Positions 22,952-31,845 of a stretch of DNA of 36,776 nt are shown here, piece by piece (the stretch's first letter is position 1; every line of letters begins with the position of its first letter). Source of the stretch: Frankiales bacterium (GTDB lineage: Bacteria; Actinomycetota; Actinomycetes; JAFAQI01); assembly GCA_025980465.1 (NCBI GenBank), contig JAICXJ010000030.1:1-36776 (forward strand), in the 5' to 3' direction. The translations under genes were made by a program, and so were the position numbers. The notes beneath the pieces are model-generated. The model made no database searches. It had not been told where the DNA came from and saw nothing but the letters and a program-made list of their open reading frames with translations.

Positions 22952-25900
22952 ATGGCATCCACCCCGACCTACCGGCTGGTGCGCCCGCCGGTGAGCCCGG
23001 TCGCGGCGCCGGAGCTCGATGCCGCGCAGCAGCAGGTCGTCGATCACGACACCGGACCGCTCCTCGTCCTTGCCGGCCCGGGCACCGGCAAGACCACGAC
23101 GCTCGTCGAGGCAGTCGTCGAGCGGGTACGCCGCGGCGCATCGCCGGAACAGGTCCTCGTCCTCACCTTCAGCCGGAAGGCCGCGGAGGAGCTGCGGCAG
23201 CGGATCTCGGCGCGGCTCGGCCGGACCGTCGCCGAGCCGGCCGCGTCGACCTTTCACAGCTTCTGTTACTCGCTGCTTCGGGCATACGGCGTCGGTCCCG
23301 GTGGCCGGCTGCCGCGGTTGCTGTCCGGCGCCGAGCGAGAGATGCGAGTCCGGCAGCTTCTGATCGGCAACGCCGAGAGCGAGGGCACCACGCGCTGGCC
23401 GGACGAGCTGCGACCGGCGTTGCGGTTGCGCGGCTTCGCAAGTGAGGTTGCCGACCTGCTCGACCGGGCGCGCGAGCGCGGGCTGGACGCAGCGGCGGTA
23501 CGTCGGCTCGGGCTCGACCATGGTCGGCCGATCTGGGTCGCCGCGGGGGCGTTCATGGACGAGTACCTCGACGTTCTCGAGGCGCGTGGGGAAGTCGACT
23601 ACGCCGATCTCGTCGCTCGAGCCGGGTATCTGCTCGACGGTCCGGCGCGGGAGGTTCGCGACCGGTTCAGTGCGGTGTACGTCGATGAGTACCAGGACAC
23701 CGACCCGTCGCAGGAGCAGCTGCTGCACAGGCTGGCCGGCAACGGACGGCTGCTGGTCGCGGTCGGCGATCCCGACCAGTCGATCTACAGCTTCCGCGGT
23801 GCTGACGTGCAGGGAATCATCCAGTTCCCCGACCGGTTCCGGCAGGCCGACGGAAATCCGGCGCCGGTGATGGAGCTGCGGGTGTGCCGGCGGTCCGGTC
23901 CTGCGCTGCTTGCAGTGTCGCGGCAGATCGCCGCCCGGATCCCGATGGGCCAGCTCACGCCGAGGCGGGAGGCACATCGCAACCTCACTGCAATCGGGCC
24001 CGCGGGCGACCCGCCAGAGATCCGGCTCTACCCCTCGGTCGCGGCCGAGGTCACCGGCATCGCGGACCTCCTGCGCCGTGCGCACCTCATCGATGGCGTG
24101 CCCTGGTCACGGATGGCGGTGCTCGTCAGGTCCGGCGTGCGCAGCATTCCGATCGTCCGCCGGGCACTGGTCACCGCCGGCGTACCGGTTTCGGTAGCGG
24201 CGGACGATCTGCCGCTGTCTCGCGATCCGGCCGTCGCGCCGCTGCTTCGGGCGCTCGAGCTGATCGAGGACCAAGCCCGGCCGGCTGACAAACAACGGGG
24301 AGTGCTGACCCCCGACGCCGCGCGCACGATGCTGATGTCACCCCTCGGCAATGCCACCCCGGCACAGCTACGGGCCCTCGGGCGCCGGCTCCGCGAGCTC
24401 GACCGGGCCGCGACCGACGATGGGTTGGCCCGCCCGTCGGAGCAGTTGATCCATCAGGTCCTCAGCGACCCCCGGGATCTCACTGCGGTGCCGGACTGGG
24501 TAGCGGCGCCGGTGGTCCGGCTGACCCGGCTGCTCACCGCTGCGACCGACATCGCGGTTGGCGGCGGCAGTCCGGCCGAGGTGTTGTGGGCGATGTGGGA
24601 TGGATCGGGCTGGCCACGCCGGCTCGCCGAGGCGGCGATGTCCCCGGACGTGGCCGGCAGGGCGGCCGACCGCGACCTCGACGCCGTACTTGCGTTGTTC
24701 GAGGCGGCCACTCGGCTCGAGGATCAGCAGCCGCGGGCGACCGTCGGCGCGTTACTCGAAGAGGTCGCGGCGCAGGAGATCCCGGCGGCACCTTACGAAG
24801 AGAAAGCCGGCGGGCTGGGCGCCGTGCGACTGCTCACGGCCCACCGCTCGAAGGGGCTGGAGTGGGACGTCGTCGTTGTCGCCGATGTCCAGGAAGGCAT
24901 CTGGCCCGACGTCCGGCGGCGGGGGTCGCTGCTCGATGCGGATGCCCTCGATCGCGATGAGCCGAGGCAACCGCTGTCCACCAAGGCATTGCTGGTCGAG
25001 GAGCGACGGCTGTTCTACGTCGCCGTCAGCCGCGCCCGGCAGCGGCTGATTCTGACCGCGACGGCGGGAAACGACGAGCTCGTCGAGCGGCCATCACGGC
25101 TGTTGGAGGAGACCGGGCTCGAGCTGCCGGGTGAGTTCTCGACAACGACCGAGGTGCTCTCGCCTGCCTCACTCGTTGCGCGGCTGCGGCGAAGTCTCGA
25201 TGCCGCGGTGGCGGAGGAGTCCTTGCGGCTCGAGGCGGCCCGTTGTCTTGCCGAGCTCGCTGATGCGGTCGATGACGAGGGACATCCGCTGATCCCGGCG
25301 GCTGCACCATCCCGATGGTGGGGGCTTGCCGACTCGACTCCTGGTTTGGTTCCGGTGCGGCCGGCCGACCGACCGGTCGACCTGTCGGGGTCGGCAGCCT
25401 CCGCCTTCACCAAATGTCCGCGTGCCTGGTTCCTCGACCGCGAGGCGAAGGCGACCGAGGCGACCTCGACCGCGCAGGGCTTCGGCTCGATCGTCCACGC
25501 CCTGGCCGAGGCGGTCGTGGTCGGCGAGCTTCCTGCTGACCTCGCTGCGCTGCTCGCACGACTCGATGCGGTGTGGGATCTCCTTCCGTACGACGCGAAG
25601 TGGCAAGCGGCGCGCGATCGCGCCGAGGCGGAGAAGGCACTCAAGCGGTTCCTCGACTGGCACGCTACGAACCCTCGCGAATGTGTCGGCGCGGAGCGGA
25701 CCTTCGACTTCGCGCTCGGCGACGACGTCCGGCTGCGGGGCAGGGCTGACCGGATCGAGCTCGACGAGGAAGGACGGCTTGTCGTCGTCGACCTCAAGAC
25801 CGGAAAGTACGCGCCGACCAAGGACGAGCTGAAGGCCGATCCGCAACTGGGCGTCTATCAGCTGGCGGTGCGGGAGGGTGCGTTCGCCGACCTCTCGATC

Positions 25901-26134
25901 ACGCCCGGCGGCGCCGAGCTGCTGCAGTTACGCAACGCGCTCAAGACGGGCGCCAGGGTCCAGCCGCAGGACCCGCTCGGACCCGACGACGACTGGGTCG
26001 AGGCGATGGTGTCGGGAATTGCCGGGGCGATCCGCGACGAGCAGTTCCCGGCCCGGCCGAATGACAACTGTGACCGCTGCAAGTTCCGTTCGTCGTGCCC
26101 GTCGCGCGACGAGGGCGGGCAGGTCGTGACGTGA
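22952..26134 (+). CDS. adnA: AdnA-type helicase-nuclease subunit (DNA double-strand-break resection)
   Basis: This 1060-residue protein has an N-terminal UvrD-like SF1A motor: Walker A AGPGTGKTT at 41-49, TFSRKAAEEL, DEYQD at 245-249, GDPDQSIYSFRGA. A C-terminal RecB-like nuclease follows (GRADRIELDEEG and VVVDLKTGKY). The nuclease has a Fe-S-type cysteine set: one in FTKCPRAWF, then C1040, C1043 and C1049 in the last 21 residues. AdnA pairs with AdnB to unwind and degrade DNA ends in actinobacteria, replacing RecBCD/AddAB. The next gene overlaps it in GTGA. ATG 22952 and GTG 22940 are both possible starts. Confidence 0.95.
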   Translation: MASTPTYRLVRPPVSPVAAPELDAAQQQVVDHDTGPLLVLAGPGTGKTTTLVEAVVERVRRGASPEQVLVLTFSRKAAEELRQRISARLGRTVAEPAASTFHSFCYSLLRAYGVGPGGRLPRLLSGAEREMRVRQLLIGNAESEGTTRWPDELRPALRLRGFASEVADLLDRARERGLDAAAVRRLGLDHGRPIWVAAGAFMDEYLDVLEARGEVDYADLVARAGYLLDGPAREVRDRFSAVYVDEYQDTDPSQEQLLHRLAGNGRLLVAVGDPDQSIYSFRGADVQGIIQFPDRFRQADGNPAPVMELRVCRRSGPALLAVSRQIAARIPMGQLTPRREAHRNLTAIGPAGDPPEIRLYPSVAAEVTGIADLLRRAHLIDGVPWSRMAVLVRSGVRSIPIVRRALVTAGVPVSVAADDLPLSRDPAVAPLLRALELIEDQARPADKQRGVLTPDAARTMLMSPLGNATPAQLRALGRRLRELDRAATDDGLARPSEQLIHQVLSDPRDLTAVPDWVAAPVVRLTRLLTAATDIAVGGGSPAEVLWAMWDGSGWPRRLAEAAMSPDVAGRAADRDLDAVLALFEAATRLEDQQPRATVGALLEEVAAQEIPAAPYEEKAGGLGAVRLLTAHRSKGLEWDVVVVADVQEGIWPDVRRRGSLLDADALDRDEPRQPLSTKALLVEERRLFYVAVSRARQRLILTATAGNDELVERPSRLLEETGLELPGEFSTTTEVLSPASLVARLRRSLDAAVAEESLRLEAARCLAELADAVDDEGHPLIPAAAPSRWWGLADSTPGLVPVRPADRPVDLSGSAASAFTKCPRAWFLDREAKATEATSTAQGFGSIVHALAEAVVVGELPADLAALLARLDAVWDLLPYDAKWQAARDRAEAEKALKRFLDWHATNPRECVGAERTFDFALGDDVRLRGRADRIELDEEGRLVVVDLKTGKYAPTKDELKADPQLGVYQLAVREGAFADLSITPGGAELLQLRNALKTGARVQPQDPLGPDDDWVEAMVSGIAGAIRDEQFPARPNDNCDRCKFRSSCPSRDEGGQVVT

Positions 26135-29100
26135 CCGACGTCCGCATCGATGGCAGCGGCGAGTACCTCAAGGCCCTGCTCGAGACCGACTTCACCGAGC
26201 AGCAGATGAACGTCATCCGCGCCGACCTGACGCCGCAGCTCGTGATCGCGGGTGCCGGATCCGGCAAGACGATGGTCATGGCCGCCCGCGTCGTACATGC
26301 CGTCGCGCATCACCGGGTCGAGCCGTCGAGGGTGCTGGGGCTGACCTTCACCAACAAGGCGGCGGGCGAGCTGGCCGAGCGGGTGCGCAAGTGTCTCGAC
26401 CGGTTGCGCGCTACCGGCCTATTGCTGTCACCTGGAGGGCCCGACGACGAGGCGGCGGTGTACGACGACCTTCCAACGGTCGCGACGTACCACTCCTACG
26501 CCGCACAGATCGTGCGAGACCACGCGCTTCGCATCGGTCGCGAGCCTGGTGCGTCGCTATTGACCGAGGCGGTGCGCTGGCAGCTCGCGATGCGGGTGGC
26601 GAGTCGGGCGAGCGGACCGTTCCACCACCTCGACTGGACGACGCCGTACGTGGCGGACCTGATCGTCGCTCTCGCCGGGGACATGGCGGAGCATCTCGCT
26701 ACCGCCGAGCAGATCCGGCACCACGACAAGAAGGTCAGGGCGGCGATCGACGCGGTCACGAAGCGCCTCGCTGATGCGCAGAAGATCTACGACCGGACGC
26801 TCGCCCGCGACGAGCTGCTCGGTTTGGTGGCGACCTACGCCGCCGAGAAGCAGCGCCTCGACGTCATCGACTTCGGTGACCAGGTCGCGTTGGCATGCGA
26901 CATCGTCGCCACCTCACCGGAGGTTGCCGCGATCGAGCGACGCCGGTTCGCAGTTGTGGTCCTTGACGAGTACCAGGACACCGGCGTCGCCCAGCGGATC
27001 CTGTTGAGCCGGCTGTTCGGCGCTCGGCACGCGGTGACGTCGGTGGGTGATCCCAACCAGGCCATCTACGGCTGGCGGGGAGCGTCGGTCAGCAACCTGA
27101 TCCGCTTCGCCGAGCATTTCGACGCGGTGCCGACCGACGAGTACCTGCCACTGCTGACCAGCTTTCGATGTGACGGCCGGATCCTCGCGGCGGGGAACGA
27201 GATCGTTCGTCCGCTCGCGTCCTCGGCAATTCAGCGCGGCCGCCGCTCCCTCGAGCTCGAGCGCCTCGAGCCACGCGACGGCGCCGAGCAGGCCGGGGAG
27301 GTTCTCCTCGCGCGGTACGAGACTGCGGTCGACGAAGCCCGCGCGCTGGCGGACCGGATCCATGCCGAGATCAGCGACGGCACGCCGCCGGGCGAGATCG
27401 CGGTCCTGGCGCGACGGCGGCTGGACTTCTCGCGGCTGCACCACGCGATGGTCGAGCGCGATATTCCGGTCGAGGTCGTCGGCCTCGGCGGCTTGCTCGC
27501 AATGCCGGAGGTGAGCGACATCGTGGCGGTGCTGTCGCTGCTCGTGGATGCGACCGCGAACACCGCTGCGGTACGGCTGCTGACCGGGCCGCGGTGGCGG
27601 CTCGGGGTGCGTGACCTTGCTGCACTCGGCGCGCGAGCGGCGTACCTCGCTCAGGAGCGGCCCGTCGACGCCTCGACGGGGGAGGAGATCGACGACGACG
27701 GAAGCGTGTCGGAGGAGCGGAGCGAGCCGCCGGTCTCGGAGGGGCTCGACCGGGTACTCAACAAGGCAACGGCATCGGTCGACCCGGTCGAGGTGCCGTC
27801 ACTTCTCGAAGCCGCCGAGTCTCCCGGTCGAGCGTCGAGGTGCTCACCCGAGGCCTTGAATCGGCTCGCCCGGTTCGTCGAGGAGATCCGTCGGCTGCGA
27901 GCTTTGGTCGGTCAGCCGATCGTGGACGTGATTGCCGAGGTCATCACCACTACCGGGCTCGACGTCGAGATCGAGGCTGGCGACCAGGCACTCGCGGTGG
28001 CGCGAGTCGCCAACGTTCATGCGTTTCTCGACGTTGCCGCGGCGTTCACCGGTCTCGACGGTCAAGCCGATCTGAGTGCGTTTCTCGCCTACCTGCGCGC
28101 GGCGGCCGACAACGAAGACGGGCTCGACATTGCCGCGGTCTCCGATGCCAACACCGTGAAGCTGATGACAGTGCATGCCGCGAAGGGTCTCGAGTGGGAC
28201 GTCGTCGCTGTACCCGGCCTGGTCGACAAGGTGTTTCCGTCCGACCGGGGCCGGTCGTCCTGGACGACCGGCGCCCACGTGTTGCCGTTCGAGTGCCGAG
28301 GCGACAAGGACGACTTGCCGGTCCTTGCCGGTTACACGACCGCGGAGATGAAGGCGTTCCGCGACGACTGCCGATCCGACGCCGACGACGAGGAGCGTCG
28401 GCTGGCGTACGTCGCAATGACCCGCGCCCGGCACCGGCTGTGGCTCTCGGCGTACGTCTGGAGCCCGAGTCGTCGTGATGCCGTTGCGGTGTCGACCTTC
28501 CTCGATGAGGTTCGTCGACTTGGCGCCGACGTCGCCACGGTGACGACGTGGTGTGACGATCCGGAGCCGGCCGCGGCGAACCCGCTCTTTGCTGACGGGA
28601 TCGCCGATGTGTCCTGGCCGGCACTGCCGGACCGGGCCGAGCAGGACCGCAGGCGGTCGGCCGCGGACCTCGTCGAGCAAGCCCGCGACCAACTCGGGCT
28701 CGCTCGCGTGCTGACCGGCGCTGCGGCGCAGACCGCGCAGCAGTGGCAGCGCGATGCCCGCCTCCTCGTCGAGGAGGCGCGACGGCGCCGGGTACGGACG
28801 ATCGATGTCGCCGTACCGGGTCGGCTGACGACGAGCCAGATCGTCGCGCTCGCCAAGGACGAAGACGGTTTCGCGCGAGCGCTGGCGCGACCGATGCCGA
28901 CCCAGCCGCAGCGGCAGGCGCGCCGCGGCTCGCGGTTCCACCAGTGGGTGGAGCAGCTCTACGGCGCCTCGCCACTGCTCGAGCCCGACGACCTGCCGGG
29001 AGCCGAGGACGATGAACTTTCCGACGACGAGCTCGCGGCTCTCCAGCAGCGATTCCTCGCCGACGGCTGGGGTGATCGACGCCCGCTGAAGGTCGAGGCA

Positions 29101-29403
29101 CCATTCGAGATGGTCGTTGGCTCGCGGCTGATCCGGGGGCGGATCGATGCCATTTATGCCGGCGAAGACGGCGGGTACGACGTCATCGACTACAAGACCG
29201 GTGCGGTGCCGAGCGGCAAGGACTTCGAGGCCGCCTCGCTCCAGCTGTCGATCTACCGGCTTGCGTGGGCGGATCTCGCCGGGGTGGACCCGCAGGCCGT
29301 CACCGCCGGCTTCCTGTACGTGCGAGAGAACCTGCTCAAACGGCCGGAGCGGCTGCTGTCTCGCGACGAACTGCGAGTGATGCTGGACGGGCCACAACAC
29401 TAG
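26131..29403 (+). CDS. adnB: AdnB-type helicase-nuclease subunit
   Basis: This 1090-residue protein has the same two-part plan as AdnA. The UvrD-like motor has Walker A AGAGSGKT at 40-47, LTFTNKAAGEL, DEYQDTG, GDPNQAIYGWRGA, LLTSFRCDGR and VHAAKGLEWD. The C-terminal nuclease has GRIDAIYAGEDGG and VIDYKTGAV. Unlike AdnA, no CxxC cluster follows the nuclease motif, so only AdnA appears to carry the Fe-S site. In mycobacteria AdnB is the leading motor of the AdnAB heterodimer. The GTG at 26131 overlaps adnA by four bases, consistent with equimolar production. Two long insertions rich in Asp and Glu lie in the motor and before the nuclease. Confidence 0.95.
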   Translation: MTDVRIDGSGEYLKALLETDFTEQQMNVIRADLTPQLVIAGAGSGKTMVMAARVVHAVAHHRVEPSRVLGLTFTNKAAGELAERVRKCLDRLRATGLLLSPGGPDDEAAVYDDLPTVATYHSYAAQIVRDHALRIGREPGASLLTEAVRWQLAMRVASRASGPFHHLDWTTPYVADLIVALAGDMAEHLATAEQIRHHDKKVRAAIDAVTKRLADAQKIYDRTLARDELLGLVATYAAEKQRLDVIDFGDQVALACDIVATSPEVAAIERRRFAVVVLDEYQDTGVAQRILLSRLFGARHAVTSVGDPNQAIYGWRGASVSNLIRFAEHFDAVPTDEYLPLLTSFRCDGRILAAGNEIVRPLASSAIQRGRRSLELERLEPRDGAEQAGEVLLARYETAVDEARALADRIHAEISDGTPPGEIAVLARRRLDFSRLHHAMVERDIPVEVVGLGGLLAMPEVSDIVAVLSLLVDATANTAAVRLLTGPRWRLGVRDLAALGARAAYLAQERPVDASTGEEIDDDGSVSEERSEPPVSEGLDRVLNKATASVDPVEVPSLLEAAESPGRASRCSPEALNRLARFVEEIRRLRALVGQPIVDVIAEVITTTGLDVEIEAGDQALAVARVANVHAFLDVAAAFTGLDGQADLSAFLAYLRAAADNEDGLDIAAVSDANTVKLMTVHAAKGLEWDVVAVPGLVDKVFPSDRGRSSWTTGAHVLPFECRGDKDDLPVLAGYTTAEMKAFRDDCRSDADDEERRLAYVAMTRARHRLWLSAYVWSPSRRDAVAVSTFLDEVRRLGADVATVTTWCDDPEPAAANPLFADGIADVSWPALPDRAEQDRRRSAADLVEQARDQLGLARVLTGAAAQTAQQWQRDARLLVEEARRRRVRTIDVAVPGRLTTSQIVALAKDEDGFARALARPMPTQPQRQARRGSRFHQWVEQLYGASPLLEPDDLPGAEDDELSDDELAALQQRFLADGWGDRRPLKVEAPFEMVVGSRLIRGRIDAIYAGEDGGYDVIDYKTGAVPSGKDFEAASLQLSIYRLAWADLAGVDPQAVTAGFLYVRENLLKRPERLLSRDELRVMLDGPQH

Positions 29404-29406
29404 GGT
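29401..29406 (+). promoter_or_regulatory. -10-like hexamer TAGGGT of nudC, overlapping the adnB stop
   Basis: The first three bases of TAGGGT are the adnB stop codon. The GTG of nudC follows six bases later. nudC may thus have its own leaderless promoter at the end of the adnB gene. Confidence 0.4.
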
Positions 29407-29412
29407 GGCTCG

Positions 29413-30273
29413 GTGAGCGTCCCGGCGTTGTCGCGAACCGCAGTCGACCGCGCCGCTCTCCGCCGCGATGATGACGAATGGCTCGCGGCGGCGTGGTCGT
29501 CGGGCCGGCTGTTGATCGCTGACCCGGACGGTCGGGTCACCATCAGCGAGGACGACGGACCGTCGCTTCATCTCCTCGACACCGCGCGGTGGGAAGGCAG
29601 CGGCGAGCGGTTGCTGCTCGGTGTCGCCGCCGACGGTACGGCCTACTGGGGCGCAATCGGCGATTTGCCACGAGCGCTCGGCGCCCGACCGGGTGACCTA
29701 CGGATGGTGGGCGGTGCCCTCTCGGATCTCGAGTCCGGACTGCTCGTCACCCTCGTCGCGCTCGGCAACTGGCACGCGTCGCACCGATACTGCCCCCGAT
29801 GCGGTGCCCAGACCGAGGTCATCCAGGCCGGCTGGTCGCGGCGCTGCCCGGTCGATGGCTCGCAGCACTTCCCACGCACCGACCCGGCCGTGATCGTGTT
29901 GCTTCATGACGGCGGCGACCGGGCGCTGCTAGGCCGCCAGCCGACCTGGCCGAAGGGTCGCTATTCGACGATCGCCGGCTTCGTCGAGGCGGGCGAGTCC
30001 GCGGAGCAGGCGGTCCACCGGGAGGTGCGCGAGGAGACCGGCGTCCTTGTTGACGATGTGATCTACCGGGCCAGCCAGCCGTGGCCGTTCCCCCAGTCGC
30101 TGATGCTCGGATACGAGGCGCGGGTCGTGGGAGGTGAGGTGGGGGCGGGCGACGACGAGCTCGAGGACGTCCGATGGTTTGACCGCGACGAGTTGCAGAA
30201 CGACATCGCCACCTTGCCGCCGAACGCGTCGATCGCCCATTGGCTCATCACCGGCTGGCTCAATCGGCGTTGA
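29413..30273 (+). CDS. nudC: NADH pyrophosphatase / NAD-cap decapping enzyme NudC
   Basis: This 286-residue protein has an N-terminal domain and a zinc ribbon with CPRC, then RRCPVDGSQHFPRTDPAVIV (given in part). The NUDIX domain follows with the full box GFVEAGE and REVREETGV. The SQPWPFPQS motif after the box is diagnostic for NudC, which splits NAD(H) into NMN(H) and AMP and removes NAD caps from RNA. Only three ribbon cysteines are obvious (CPRC plus RRC), so the fourth ligand is uncertain. The gene lies nine bases after adnB and 17 bases before the HD gene. In mycobacteria the corresponding gene Rv3199c lies in the same cluster. Confidence 0.93.
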   Translation: MSVPALSRTAVDRAALRRDDDEWLAAAWSSGRLLIADPDGRVTISEDDGPSLHLLDTARWEGSGERLLLGVAADGTAYWGAIGDLPRALGARPGDLRMVGGALSDLESGLLVTLVALGNWHASHRYCPRCGAQTEVIQAGWSRRCPVDGSQHFPRTDPAVIVLLHDGGDRALLGRQPTWPKGRYSTIAGFVEAGESAEQAVHREVREETGVLVDDVIYRASQPWPFPQSLMLGYEARVVGGEVGAGDDELEDVRWFDRDELQNDIATLPPNASIAHWLITGWLNRR

Positions 30274-30290
30274 GGGAGGAGGATCGAGGC

Positions 30291-30878
30291 ATGACGACGA
30301 CCTCCGAACGGGCGGCCTTCACCTCGATGGCCGACAGCACTGTCGAGGATTGGCAGATCATCGGCGCCCACACCGCGCAGATGATGGCCGGCCTGCCGGA
30401 CCGGGTGCTCGGCCATCTCCAGCTTCTCGACGGCGATTACGGCGGCTTCCCCGTCGATCGCCTGACCCATTCGCTTCAGACCGCCGCCCGGGCGGAGCGG
30501 GCCGGTCGCGACGACGCCTATGTCTTCTGCGCGCTGATGCATGACATCGGCGACACCCTCGGCTCGTTCAACCACGCCGAGGTCGCAGCTGCGATCGTCA
30601 AGCCGTTCGTCTCGCCCGAGCTGCAGTGGATGGTCGAGCATCACGCCGAGTTCCAGGGCTACTACTTCTTTCATCTCATCGGTCTCGACCGCGAGCTGAG
30701 AGAGCGGCATCGAGAGCATCCGCAGTACGACGCGACTGTCGAGTTTTGCGCCGACTTCGACTCGCCCGCGTTCGACCCGTCGTACCCGACCCCGCGGCTC
30801 GAGCACTACGAGCCGCTGGTCCGCGCGATGATGGCGAGCCCGGTCAACTCGATCTACCTGCCCAAGGACGCCTCGTAG
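30291..30878 (+). CDS. HD-domain protein, possible mixed-valent diiron oxygenase relative
   Basis: This 195-residue all-helical protein has the HD-domain metal pattern: H60 (RLTHSLQTA), H84-D85 (ALMHDIGD), H95 (FNHAEV), H117/H118 (VEHHAEF) and aspartates in CADFDSPAFDP (D155, D157). The H60 to H84 spacing and the CADFDSPAFDP segment recall the small PhnZ/TmpB-like HD oxygenases rather than phosphohydrolases. The PhnZ catalytic histidine four residues after the HD is aspartate here (D88). ATG 30291 follows a strong GGGAGGAGG ribosome site. The gene ends 17 bases before a palindromic repeat cluster. The substrate is unknown. Confidence 0.8.
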   Translation: MTTTSERAAFTSMADSTVEDWQIIGAHTAQMMAGLPDRVLGHLQLLDGDYGGFPVDRLTHSLQTAARAERAGRDDAYVFCALMHDIGDTLGSFNHAEVAAAIVKPFVSPELQWMVEHHAEFQGYYFFHLIGLDRELRERHREHPQYDATVEFCADFDSPAFDPSYPTPRLEHYEPLVRAMMASPVNSIYLPKDAS

Positions 30879-30895
30879 CGAATTAATTGCGAGGC

Positions 30896-30996
30896 AAGCA
30901 ATGTGGCATTGCTTGAGCGATGTGGTCACCTAGAACCGCATTGCCCTAGCAATGTCACATCACTGCCGGCGCGGGCGTAGCAATGCCACATTGCTT
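30896..30996 (+). repeat. Cluster of short palindromes built on AGCAATG / CATTGCT between convergent genes
   Basis: The first unit, AAGCAATGTGGCATTGCTT at 30896-30914, is a perfect 8-bp inverted repeat with a three-base loop. The last unit, at 30979-30996, is its reverse complement over 18 bases. Between them lie CATTGC-CCTA-GCAATG at 30939-30954 and degenerate copies at 30915-30933 and 30948-30966. The outer units can also pair with each other across about 64 bases. The region is A+T-rich for this genome and contains no gene. It may be a bidirectional terminator, a REP-like element or a protein-binding array. Confidence 0.7.
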
Positions 30997-31014
30997 GTCC
31001 CCGACCTGGGTTTG

Positions 31015-31821
31015 CTAGCCCTGGGTCGGAGTCGGCAGGGTGGCGCGGTTGGGGTCAGTGCGGGTGGGGGGGCCGGCGAAGGCCTGCGCGATTGACAGCC
31101 ATTCTGCTGCTGCCTCGCCTGTGACCTCGAGGTCGAGCTCGTCGAGCACGCGGCGTTGAGTGACAAGCAGGCAGAAGTCCAGTGCCGGGCCGCGGACCGA
31201 ATTCGCAGCGTCGGGCTCGCCCCAGGCCCACTCGTCTCCGCTCGGCGCGGTAAGCGCGACGTACACCGGCTCAGTCCGGGGTTGCAGCCCATGCGCCGCG
31301 TAGGAGAAGCCTCGGGTGGCCACGCCGAGATGCGCGACGTGACGGAGCCGGTCGGTGGGAGTACGACGGACGCCGAGCGCGTCGGCGATGTCCTGACCAT
31401 GCGCCCAGGTCTCCATCAACCGCGCCGTGCCGAACGACATCGGTGACATTGGCGGCCCGTACCACGGGAGGCGGGTCTTCGGATCGATGCCGCGAAGTGC
31501 CTCGATGATCAGGCGGCGTTCCTCGCGCCATGCGGGCATCAGCGACTCGTCGAGTCGACGGGTCTCCTCCAGGATCGTGTCGAAGGCGTGCGGGTCGGCG
31601 AGTAGATCCGCGACCCCGGCCTGGAACCCGACCGGGTCCTCGATCGCACGACGACCCTCGCGGTCGAAGTACCAGAGGTGTCCGATCGTGTCGCCGATGG
31701 TCCAGCCCGCTGCGGGCGTCGGCAACGACACCGCCTCCGGCCCGCTCGCCACGATGATCGCGTCGAGGTCGGCGGACTCCGCGGCCAGGTCTGTGAGCAT
31801 CCCCCCGAGGTCGGCGCCCAT
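31015..31821 (-). CDS. TIGR03084-type metal-binding protein (DinB/maleylpyruvate isomerase-like fold)
   Basis: This 268-residue protein has the N-terminal four-helix DinB-like bundle. The metal-type histidines are in GDTIGHLWYFD and ETWAHGQDIADALG, both diagnostic of the mycothiol-dependent maleylpyruvate isomerase/TIGR03084 group. FGTARLMETW and the C-terminal sterol-carrier-like half (about 170-268) agree. Family members are thought to be thiol-dependent enzymes, and the reaction here is unknown. ATG 31821 has TAGGTT seven bases upstream (31834-31829). It diverges from the hydrolase gene by 24 bases and ends 18 bases beyond the palindrome cluster. Confidence 0.88.
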   Translation of the reverse strand: MGADLGGMLTDLAAESADLDAIIVASGPEAVSLPTPAAGWTIGDTIGHLWYFDREGRRAIEDPVGFQAGVADLLADPHAFDTILEETRRLDESLMPAWREERRLIIEALRGIDPKTRLPWYGPPMSPMSFGTARLMETWAHGQDIADALGVRRTPTDRLRHVAHLGVATRGFSYAAHGLQPRTEPVYVALTAPSGDEWAWGEPDAANSVRGPALDFCLLVTQRRVLDELDLEVTGEAAAEWLSIAQAFAGPPTRTDPNRATLPTPTQG

Positions 31822-31828
31822 AGCGGCG

Positions 31829-31834
31829 AACCTA
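31829..31834 (-). promoter_or_regulatory. -10-like hexamer TAGGTT of the TIGR03084 gene
   Basis: TAGGTT on the minus strand is seven bases before ATG 31821, consistent with a leaderless start. Confidence 0.45.
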
Positions 31835-31845
31835 ACAGTCCACGC

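Noticed and set aside
27844-29571. Long open frame of 575 codons on the minus strand opposite adnB, and similar ones at 32308-33684 (-), 11637-13211 (+) and 19781-21289 (+).
   Set aside because: They are antisense shadows of strongly supported genes, with Arg/Ala/Gly/Asp-rich products lacking domains. High G+C keeps such frames open.
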